A DNA stretch of 15,756 nucleotides from Armatimonadota bacterium (GTDB taxonomy: Bacteria > Armatimonadota > Hebobacteria > Hebobacterales > WVXJ01), in assembly GCA_011773575.1 (NCBI GenBank), contig WVXJ01000160.1, positions 31,621 to 47,376 on the forward strand. The letters are read 5' to 3'. The position numbers and the translations under genes were made by a program. Numbering within the stretch: position 1 is the first letter of the stretch; each line of letters starts with the position of its first letter. Of this stretch, positions 7,257 through 13,339 are shown in pieces. The notes beneath the pieces are model-generated. The model did not search any database, was not told the origin of the DNA, and saw only the letters and a list, made by a program, of their open reading frames with translations.

Positions 7257-7278
7257 GCCGCCTTGCCGCAAATGGCGC

Positions 7279-7307
7279 TTGTTTGCTCCACCAAAACAGC
7301 GTAGAAT
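7279..7307 (+). promoter_or_regulatory. Sigma70-type promoter of the HD-STAND/HEAT operon
   Basis: A -35 box TTGTTT (7279-7284) and a -10 box TAGAAT (7302-7307, five of six consensus bases) are 17 bases apart. A transcript would start near 7314, leaving a leader of about 26 bases before the ATG at 7340. The -10 box lies in a small inverted repeat, GTAGA-A-TCTAC (7301-7311), that a repressor could use. The -35 box matches only the TTG, so this is a prediction. Confidence 0.5.
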
Positions 7308-7339
7308 CTACAACGAGAACTGATCGATTGGAGCGCTTC

Positions 7340-9229
7340 ATGCCCTATTCCAAGGGCATCATTCAAGTACGTGATGCAATCCGGGAACTTGATGAGAACC
7401 TGGCGGACCGGCTGGAGGGGGTTTGGCGGGAGGCCGAAAGCCGGGTCCACACTCACCTGACAGACGAAGGTGGCGTGCAGCGCGGTCAGGAACACTCCAC
7501 GGCGATTGAAGAGCACCTCTCTGCCGTAGTCCCCGATGAATGGAAGGAATGCGCCCAAGATTCCGCACCGTGGGGAAATGATAAGAACTGCTGCGCGCAC
7601 AGTTTGTTTTGTCTCTCGGCAGCGGCCGCGCTCCATGATGTGGGCCGGGTTCCCGGGGTGGCTCGGCCGAGTGACGAAGATCACGGCGACGCCAGCGCGC
7701 GCTGGATCAGGGAGAACTGGCAAGCCCTCAAACTCGAAGAGGCAGAGGCGCGCGTAATCGCCGATATAACACAGGTTCACGACCACGGCCGCATTCGCGA
7801 TCTAGGCAATCATCCGAGAACAATTGGTTCTCATGCTCTCGATATCCGGCTGTTGGCCTCCCTCCTGATACTCGCAGACGACCTCCACGACTACTCCTCG
7901 CGGCTCATTGCCACCTTGCCAGAGGTTGAAAGACAAGGAGCGCGCTCTCGGACGATGGGTTTCAGCATACAAGACGGTGTCATATATTTCGACGCTCTAC
8001 CGCACCACAGGGAGGACATTGCCGCCTTGCAGGATCGCCTGGATTGGATGAATAGTACACATCTCGCTCAAGCCGGTCCCGTCTTGAATCATCATGGTCT
8101 GCCCTCCCGGGTCGCGCACAATGTGGATTCGGCCAGGCTCGTTGCCAGGGCGCAGGAGCAGGCCGACGAGGAGCGGGGTTTCCTTGGCCACGACTACTTC
8201 GGCAAGGATGATGCCGCCTGGTTCAAGGGCAGGGAAACGAAGATAGATGAACTCTACAATCAGGTAATCCTCGGCGGGCGGGTTTCACTCCTGCGAGGTG
8301 ATTCGGGAGTCGGGAAGTCCAGTCTGGTTTGCGCGGGATTAATGCCTGCTCTCGATCACTCCCAATTCCCGACAGCCCGTGTTCGAGCAGACCGCCTGGA
8401 TGTTGTGGTCTCGATCATGCGCTCCTGCTGGGAGCAGTTAATGCCTGATACTAGTGCCCCCGATGAATGGCAAGTATTGCCCTGTCTGGAGAAGATTGCC
8501 AAGCAGCACATCGCAAAAACCGCGGTCATCATCATTATTGACCAATTTGAGGATGTGGCGCGTGTCATCTCTTCAGTGTCGCCGGATTTTACGCATGCTC
8601 TCTCCAAGGTACACGCGGGCCACCTTCCCAACTTGCATGTGCTGCTTGTCTATCGCTCGGATGCGCAGGCTCTGCTGGATCGCTTCCTGGAGGAGATACG
8701 CGGCCCCAGGCAATCACTCCCCGAAACCTACCTCTTGTCTTTATCGCGTGAGCAGGCAGAAGAGGCCTTGCGCGCTGGCTTCGAGCGCGCAAGATTGTTG
8801 GTCAGTGAAGAGCCTGTTGAAGGCCGAACTCTGATGGAGATGATGCTCGATGACCTGTCAACTGAAAGCGAGAAGGTCGCGGATGATGACGCTGTTTATC
8901 CACCCTATCTCCAAATGGTAGGCTTCACGCTTGCGCGGCAGGCGCGTGAGAAGCAGGTGAATGTGATCACTCTTGATGCTTATAAGACAATGCGTGGAGC
9001 GCGGAAGATCATCTCAGAGTATCTGCTTAACAGACTCAAGGACCTCAAAGACATAAGAGAGGACGCGGAGACGATTCTGTTTCATCTCTCCAGTGAGGTC
9101 GGCCGGGCGGCCGCGCTCTCACCCTCGGAGATTGCTTCTCAGGCCGGACTGTCTGTTGGGCGGGTGGAGGAAGTCATTCAGATGTTAGTGAAAGACCGCA
9201 TGGTAAGGCCGATTGGAGGAGGCCAATGA
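7340..9229 (+). CDS. HD-domain / STAND NTPase fusion protein with C-terminal winged helix
   Basis: The 629-residue soluble product has three parts. Residues about 45-190 look like an HD-superfamily phosphohydrolase: H52 (RGQEHSTAIEEHL), H99-D100 in ALHDVGR, H115, H147 in VHDHGR, and D180 in LLILADDLHD are candidate metal ligands. Residues about 285-500 are a STAND-type P-loop NTPase: WFKGRETKIDEL leads in, the Walker A GDSGVGKSS is at 320-328 followed by LVCAGLMPAL, Walker B IIIIDQFED is at 397-405, and VYRSDAQALLDRF is a sensor-like segment. Residues about 560-625 form a winged helix. The start has GGAG six bases upstream; a frame back to a TTG at 7181 reads through repeats and is rejected. 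The stop overlaps the next gene as ATGA. Known STAND proteins are ligand-triggered switches that oligomerise; an HD effector controlled by it is inference. It could be defence, cell-death or ordinary signalling. Confidence 0.85.
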   Translation: MPYSKGIIQVRDAIRELDENLADRLEGVWREAESRVHTHLTDEGGVQRGQEHSTAIEEHLSAVVPDEWKECAQDSAPWGNDKNCCAHSLFCLSAAAALHDVGRVPGVARPSDEDHGDASARWIRENWQALKLEEAEARVIADITQVHDHGRIRDLGNHPRTIGSHALDIRLLASLLILADDLHDYSSRLIATLPEVERQGARSRTMGFSIQDGVIYFDALPHHREDIAALQDRLDWMNSTHLAQAGPVLNHHGLPSRVAHNVDSARLVARAQEQADEERGFLGHDYFGKDDAAWFKGRETKIDELYNQVILGGRVSLLRGDSGVGKSSLVCAGLMPALDHSQFPTARVRADRLDVVVSIMRSCWEQLMPDTSAPDEWQVLPCLEKIAKQHIAKTAVIIIIDQFEDVARVISSVSPDFTHALSKVHAGHLPNLHVLLVYRSDAQALLDRFLEEIRGPRQSLPETYLLSLSREQAEEALRAGFERARLLVSEEPVEGRTLMEMMLDDLSTESEKVADDDAVYPPYLQMVGFTLARQAREKQVNVITLDAYKTMRGARKIISEYLLNRLKDLKDIREDAETILFHLSSEVGRAAALSPSEIASQAGLSVGRVEEVIQMLVKDRMVRPIGGGQ

Positions 9230-10584
9230 GATACGAGATAGTCCACGATCACTTTGCCAGCCTGGTCGAGAAACAGAGCACAAAGGGGAAGCAGGAGAGT
9301 CATATCCGCAACCTTCGTGCATTCCTTCGGCAAGCCGCCGCCGCTTATACCACTACATGCTCACTTCTCGATTCCCAGGAGATGGCTCAACTCTATCTTC
9401 ACCGCACTCGCATCGGGCCATTGACCCCGGCCGAATCCTTACTCGTGCTTCACAGCAATCTCGGCGGCCGCGGACCTGCCTGGTTTTGGCATCAAGCGAT
9501 ATCGAGACAAGACTACCTCGTTGCATGTCAGAAGACATCAAGTCAGCCTGATCGGCATATTCAGGAGGCTGCTATGGAGACCACTGGACGACTGATGAAC
9601 CGGGAAGACATGCAGAAGATGCTCAGGCGCGCGAATTGGAGGGTCGGGCAGGCGACAGTGGAGGCTATTGGCCAGTTGGAGAGTCGGGAAGATCTGCCAC
9701 AGGTTCGGGCAATGCTGAGGGACGCGAATTGGATGGTTCGAAAGACAGCAGTGGAGGCCATCGGTCGGCTTGAAAGCCAAGAGGACTTGCCATCCGTGCG
9801 AGAAATCTTAGATGACGAGGACGAGGACGTTCGGAGGGCAGCAGTGGAGGCTGTTGGTCGGCTGGGAAGCCGTGAAGACCTTCTGTCGCTGCGCAAGAGG
9901 CTAGATGACGAATGCGAGGACGTTCGAAAAGCAGCAGTGGAGGCTTTTGGCCGGCTGGTAGGACGTGAAGATCTCCCATCGGTCCGGAAGATGCTGAAGG
10001 ACAAGGACAAGGATGTGCGGCAGGCAGCAGTAGAGGCTATTGGTCCTATTGGCCGCTTGGTCATCCGGGAAAATTTGCCAGCATTGCGGGATATGCTGAA
10101 GGAGGACCATTGGCGGGTTAGGCAGGCCGCTGTAGAAGCTATCGGCCGGCTCGTGAGTACTGAAGATTTGCCACAGGTACGGAATGTGCTGGAGGACGAC
10201 GATGGGTACGTTCGGCAGGCAGCAGTGGAGGCTGTTGGCCGGCTGGGAAGTCGTGAAGACCTACCGTTGGTGCAGAAGATGCTGAAGGACAGGGATTCGG
10301 GTGTTCGACGGGCAGCAGTAGAGGTCGTTGGCCGACTGGGAAGCCGTCAAGACCTACCGTTGGTGCAGAAGATGCTGAAGGATGCGAATTGGAGGGTTCG
10401 ACGCGCAGCCTTGGAGACTTTCAGCCATGTTGGAACCGAAGAAGACCTCAACCTGCTCGCGGAAATGATCATCAGTCGGGAAGGACCGGAAGAGGAGTGC
10501 GCTCAGGCCCTTGCGGCCCTGGACAGACGCCTCTACTGCCCATTCAAGGCGCTGCTGGAGGAGGAGGGCGAAAAGGGCGAGTGA
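9226..10584 (+). CDS. HEAT-repeat protein, apparent C-terminal half of the STAND protein
   Basis: The product is 452 residues. Residues 1-100 (MRYEIVHDHFASLVEK, then LLDSQEMAQLYLHRTRIGPLTPAESLLVLHSN) match the segment that, in one-piece STAND proteins, directly follows the winged helix ('YELxHDxLA' and after). Residues 112 to about 430 are around ten PBS-lyase-type HEAT repeats, mostly 31 residues with the pattern VRxAAVEAxGRLxSREDLPxVRxMLKD. Such repeats usually form a curved scaffold for protein, ligand or nucleic-acid recognition. The start ATG overlaps the upstream stop by four bases, with GGAGGAGG just upstream, so translation is coupled. No signal peptide or membrane segment is seen. 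The role is inferred as the sensor or regulatory arm of the upstream NTPase. A sequencing frameshift splitting one gene cannot be excluded. Confidence 0.85.
   Translation: MRYEIVHDHFASLVEKQSTKGKQESHIRNLRAFLRQAAAAYTTTCSLLDSQEMAQLYLHRTRIGPLTPAESLLVLHSNLGGRGPAWFWHQAISRQDYLVACQKTSSQPDRHIQEAAMETTGRLMNREDMQKMLRRANWRVGQATVEAIGQLESREDLPQVRAMLRDANWMVRKTAVEAIGRLESQEDLPSVREILDDEDEDVRRAAVEAVGRLGSREDLLSLRKRLDDECEDVRKAAVEAFGRLVGREDLPSVRKMLKDKDKDVRQAAVEAIGPIGRLVIRENLPALRDMLKEDHWRVRQAAVEAIGRLVSTEDLPQVRNVLEDDDGYVRQAAVEAVGRLGSREDLPLVQKMLKDRDSGVRRAAVEVVGRLGSRQDLPLVQKMLKDANWRVRRAALETFSHVGTEEDLNLLAEMIISREGPEEECAQALAALDRRLYCPFKALLEEEGEKGE
9559..10395 (+). repeat. Tandem HEAT-repeat coding array, 93-base period
   Basis: Nine units (residues 112-390 of the HEAT protein) follow one another, seven of exactly 31 codons. 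The first has 28 codons. The unit at 264-297 has 34, through a 9-base in-frame insertion at 10039-10056 (ATTGGTCCT/ATTGGCCGC). The last two units (10210-10302 and 10303-10395) share an identical 32-base run at 10258-10289 and 10351-10382, which points to recent duplication or conversion. Unit ends alternate between NW-containing (ANWR, ANWM, HWR) and strongly acidic (DEDED, DECED, DKDKD) loops. Confidence 0.85.
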
Positions 10585-10599
10585 GCGGTCTGTCGGCCT

Positions 10600-10671
10600 C
10601 GGCCAAGGAGCCGAAGGGAACGTTTACCCCGAACGAAGTCGAGGGGCAGGCGAATGGAACCAAGCCCACCG
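10600..10671 (+). repeat. Dispersed CGAAGGGAAC / GTCGAGGGGC repeat pair
   Basis: Two related blocks, AGCCGAAGGGAACG and ACCCCGAACGAAGTCGAGGGG, are followed by GGAACCAAGCCCACCG. They match the dispersed family seen at 5166-5200, 7054-7079 and 7181-7209. The stretch starts 16 bases after the HEAT-gene stop. No canonical terminator was found in the 250 bases before the next gene. Confidence 0.6.
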
Positions 10672-10836
10672 CTTCTCCATAATTCATACATTTCTCCACC
10701 ACCGTGCTCACCAGGCCGGCAGGGAATCCGTTCGCCAAGGGGAAATCCCACATCAACTGGCAGCGGACTCTCGAAAGCCGTTATGTCCTGACAAGGCCGC
10801 CCAATGGGGGGCTTGCCGGAAAGGGGGAAGGGCAAA

Positions 10837-12045
10837 ATGAAAAAGTCTGCTCGTTGGGCAAGATCTTGCGTCCTGCCACTGCCTACTACTCGTTGGGCAG
10901 GACCTAGCGTCCTGCCATTGGCCGTGTCGCTGTGCCTCACGATTCTTCTGTTTGCTATCGGCTCAGCCGGCGCCACTGAACTGAGGGTGGGGGAGGGCAC
11001 GATTAGTGTGGCCGAAGATGAGGTCATCTCAGATGATCTACTGGCCTTTGCCAATAGGGTGGTAATTGACGGCGTGGTCGAAGGAGACCTTATTACCGCC
11101 GCCAGCAAAGTAACTGTGGATGGAGAGGTGAAAGGCAGTGTGTTGGCGCTGGGCCAGTCGGTTACACTGGCTGGTAAAGTCGGCAGCAGCGCGCGCCTTG
11201 CAGGAGAGGATGTCACCATAATGGGAGAGGTGGGCAGAAACCTTGCCGCCGCCGGTTCGGAAGTTTACCTGGACAAGACGGCGAGTGTCGGCAATGATGC
11301 GCATCTGGCCGGCGCGATTTTGGAAGTGGATGGGCAAATCGACCGAAATGCCGATGTCGCAAGTAATAAGCTGACTATCCTGGGATCTGTGGCGGGAAGA
11401 GTCAAAGCGGAGGCGACAAAACTCTCGCTGGGGCCGGACGCGGATATCGGCGGCAACCTCACCTACCGCTCACCGGAAGAAATAACTGTGCCGGAGGGTG
11501 CTCGTGTCGGCGGAAAAATCAAACATCTCCTCCCCAGGGAAAAGGCTGAACCAGAACCGAAATCGCCCTTCGGTTTTTGGTGGGCCTTATTCAGGGGACT
11601 GGCCGTGTTCGTCACGGGTGTAGTCTTGCTCGCCCTTTTCCGCGGCCACATGATAAATGCGGTGAATGCCGTCAGCCAGCCGGCGTGGAAATCCCTGCTC
11701 TTCGGCTTTCTGATATTGGTGGTCACACCTGTGGCGACAATTATCCTCTGCATCACTCTCATCGGCATTCCGCTGGGCATCCTTCTCTGTTTGGGATATG
11801 TGGCGGCCTTGCTATTGTCCGGTATCCCGGTGTCTATCTCGATAGGGCGGTGGCTGCTGCGGAGCCTGCAAAGAGGCCGCTCCGTTTCACCCTATCTGGC
11901 GCTCTTCATCGGGGTGATCATCCTGGGCCTGCTGATGCACATCCCCTACGCAGGTTGGATTGTTCGCTTCGTCGTGGTGCTCTTCGGCCTGGGCGCACTG
12001 AGCAGAGCCGCAAAAGGGATGCTCATGGGCAGGGCAAGCGCCTAG
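10837..12045 (+). CDS. Secreted bactofilin-like beta-helix protein with C-terminal membrane helices
   Basis: The 402-residue product has a long predicted signal peptide (MKKSARWARS start, hydrophobic core at about 25-40, cleavage after AGA near 46). Residues about 50-235 are a run of short beta strands with glycine-aspartate turns (VVIDGVVEGDLITAASKVTVDGEVKGSVLALG and similar), the pattern of polymer-forming bactofilin-type right-handed beta-helices. Residues about 250-395 contain about four hydrophobic helices (FRGLAVFVTGVVLLALF, LLFGFLILVVTPVATIILCITLIGIPLGILL, and further ones). Proteins with this layout are common but poorly characterised; an outward-facing polymer anchored in the cytoplasmic membrane is inference. 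The ATG at 10837 has GGGGGAAGGG upstream; a GTG at 10922 is possible. Codons 5-28 lie in a duplicated REP-like element, an unusual origin for a signal peptide. Confidence 0.82.
   Translation: MKKSARWARSCVLPLPTTRWAGPSVLPLAVSLCLTILLFAIGSAGATELRVGEGTISVAEDEVISDDLLAFANRVVIDGVVEGDLITAASKVTVDGEVKGSVLALGQSVTLAGKVGSSARLAGEDVTIMGEVGRNLAAAGSEVYLDKTASVGNDAHLAGAILEVDGQIDRNADVASNKLTILGSVAGRVKAEATKLSLGPDADIGGNLTYRSPEEITVPEGARVGGKIKHLLPREKAEPEPKSPFGFWWALFRGLAVFVTGVVLLALFRGHMINAVNAVSQPAWKSLLFGFLILVVTPVATIILCITLIGIPLGILLCLGYVAALLLSGIPVSISIGRWLLRSLQRGRSVSPYLALFIGVIILGLLMHIPYAGWIVRFVVVLFGLGALSRAAKGMLMGRASA
10850..10920 (+). repeat. Duplicated REP-like element inside the signal-peptide coding region
   Basis: Two 32-base copies (10850-10881 and 10889-10920) differ at only four positions. 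They are offset by 39 bases, so the duplication is in frame and yields RWARSCVLPLP and RWAGPSVLPLA. The second copy forms a hairpin with stem GGCAGGAC (10896-10903) pairing with GTCCTGCC (10909-10916) around CTAGC. In the first copy the left arm has decayed, but GCAAGATCTTGC is a perfect palindrome. Confidence 0.75.
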
Positions 12046-12076
12046 GGCCTATTTTAGAAGTCGAAACTGCAACTTC

Positions 12077-12107
12077 CTGAGGGGGAAGCCTCCGGTTTCC
12101 CCCTCAG
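12077..12107. repeat. Strong hairpin after the bactofilin-like gene
   Basis: CTGAGGGGGAA (12077-12087) pairs perfectly with TTCCCCCTCAG (12097-12107) around a nine-base loop. It starts 32 bases after the stop codon and lies between convergent genes. It may act as a terminator, but neither side has a clear run of T, so it is listed as a repeat. It closely resembles the hairpin at 12279-12311. Confidence 0.6.
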
Positions 12108-12278
12108 ACTCCCCTCCCGGTTTGCGCAGTACTGACGTATACGGTACAGGAACGCCGCCTCCGTTCCCCGCTATTCATAGCTGCTTCTCGCGTTCACCTA
12201 TTTACTTCTTACTTAGGCTGAGGAATCCTTAACCAGGCAATGATCTCCTTCAGTAACTTTGAAACGCGGGCGAGGGGG
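12108..12278. other. Gene-free stretch between convergent genes
   Basis: The interval 12046-12354 has no supported gene on either strand. Apart from the two hairpins listed separately I see nothing distinctive in it: no promoter, RNA gene or further repeat. Confidence 0.5.
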
Positions 12279-12311
12279 TCTGGGGGACGGACCGCAGGCT
12301 CGTCCCCCAGA
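12279..12311. repeat. Second strong hairpin between convergent genes
   Basis: TCTGGGGGACG (12279-12289) pairs perfectly with CGTCCCCCAGA (12301-12311) around an eleven-base loop. Its layout (G-run arm, CC/GC-rich loop, C-run arm, then ACTC) matches the hairpin at 12077-12107, so both seem to be copies of one element. It lies 43 bases downstream of the stop of the QueG-like gene, where it could help end transcription from that side. Confidence 0.6.
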
Positions 12312-12354
12312 GACTCTTTCTTCGGCTGCATTTTGAAACGAGTTCAAGGGGTTC

Positions 12355-13275
12355 TTACCGGCTGGGCTTGCGCGCGGGAGGCTCGTTCAGTTTCCAGCGT
12401 TCGCGCTCGATGAGCGGGGTTTTGAACTCCGCCTGGATACGGCCGCTCTTCTCCAGATGATCCATGCACGCCCGCAGACAGCCGCGGCCCACACAGATAC
12501 CAAGCACGCGAAACCAGTGCATGAGGAACTTATTGTAGGCCGGTTCCTCACCCTCTGCTTCACTCCCGTCGAAAAAGGGCGAAAACCGCGGATCCCGGCC
12601 ATTGTGAACAGGTGAGCAGGCCCTTTCATCAAACTCTGCGTGTGAGAATTCGCGGCCTTCGATGCTCAGCTTGACTTCTCGCTTCTCGCCGATAGCACAG
12701 GCCTCACATTCCCTCACACAGGCCAAACAGCCGTCACAAATCTCTCCGGTGAACAGGGGCGTCGGCTCCAATTCAGCATCTGTGAAGACCGCGAAAATCC
12801 GCTGCCTGGGACCGAACTGCGGAGTCAGTAGAACCTTGGAATGCCCCAATTCTCCCAGCCCCGCGGCAACCCCGATCACCCGCAGTGACACCATCCCATC
12901 CGGGCCGGTGATATGCTCCTCCCGCAGCTTGCGGCCCACCCCTGACATGAAGGGATTGTGTATCGGCACACCGGTATAGCCTTCATCCTCCAGGGCCAGC
13001 ATGATCTTGCGCAAAATCTCCGGGGCCAGTATCTCACTCAAATACCAATAGGAGTCGCAATTGTAGGCCTGCCAGTAAGTGCCTTCCTCAACCGTCTTCA
13101 AGGCTCCCCGAAGTTTCCGCGTCGCAATAGCGATGACAGTGCGTGTCTGGGGAAGAATCGTTCTCGGGTGCAATTCAGGTGGCGCATTATCGAATCGAGA
13201 AATGGGAGCAAAACCGACCAAGTCCGCCCCGCCCTCAAGGGCGGCCTGTCGAACCCGCTTAGTAAGAACCTGCAT
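12355..13275 (-). CDS. QueG-like iron-sulfur protein (epoxyqueuosine reductase / reductive dehalogenase-type fold)
   Basis: The 306-residue product resembles the epoxyqueuosine reductase/reductive-dehalogenase group. It has an N-terminal stretch AALEGGADLVGFAPISRF, ILPQTRTVIAIATRK near 40-54, and GLGELGHSKVLLTPQFGPRQRIFAVFTD at 139-166, the family hallmark. A ferredoxin-type cluster motif follows with C180, C183, C186 and C190 (CDGCLACVREC), and further cysteines at C261, C266 and C270 would complete a second [4Fe-4S] cluster with another cysteine. QueG uses cobalamin and two clusters to make queuosine in tRNA. This protein is shorter, lacks the C-terminal HEAT-like part, and diverges before the cluster motif, so it is probably a paralogue with another substrate. 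GAGGT lies before the ATG. It is last in a minus-strand group of three. Confidence 0.75.
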   Translation of the reverse strand: MQVLTKRVRQAALEGGADLVGFAPISRFDNAPPELHPRTILPQTRTVIAIATRKLRGALKTVEEGTYWQAYNCDSYWYLSEILAPEILRKIMLALEDEGYTGVPIHNPFMSGVGRKLREEHITGPDGMVSLRVIGVAAGLGELGHSKVLLTPQFGPRQRIFAVFTDAELEPTPLFTGEICDGCLACVRECEACAIGEKREVKLSIEGREFSHAEFDERACSPVHNGRDPRFSPFFDGSEAEGEEPAYNKFLMHWFRVLGICVGRGCLRACMDHLEKSGRIQAEFKTPLIERERWKLNEPPARKPSR

Positions 13276-13339
13276 CCAACTTACCTCTTAAGAAACCGCA
13301 CTGGGTCTTGCCCTTTATCCCAGGGGCTTCTCTCTTCAA

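Larger units (their letters stand above)
6674..7339. other. Gene-free region between divergent operons
   Basis: About 680 bases separate the start of the merR-like gene from the HD-STAND gene. Frames here are short, in conflicting directions, and match no family I recognise. The right two-thirds are filled with palindromic and dispersed repeats, listed separately. The part next to the merR-like gene (6674-6890) is more AT-rich and should hold the flagellar promoter, but I could not pick out convincing -10/-35, sigma-54 or sigma-28 boxes. Confidence 0.6.

Noticed and set aside
7181..7339. An N-terminal extension of the HD-STAND protein to a TTG at 7181
   Set aside because: The added residues come from repeat and promoter sequence and lack a ribosome binding site, whereas the ATG at 7340 has GGAG at good spacing.
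7157..7786. A 209-residue minus-strand open frame over the promoter and HD domain
   Set aside because: It crosses repeats and the start of a well-supported gene, with no ribosome binding site or recognisable domain.
9353..10110. Several minus-strand open frames opposite the HEAT gene
   Set aside because: They repeat with the same period as the HEAT units and are antisense by-products of the repeat.
9559..10395. The 93-base periodicity considered as a CRISPR-like or satellite array
   Set aside because: The period is exactly 31 codons, remains open throughout and encodes HEAT repeats; there are no spacers.
12077..12107. A classical rho-independent terminator
   Set aside because: The stem is strong but no T-run follows on either strand, so it was listed as a repeat with possible terminator function.
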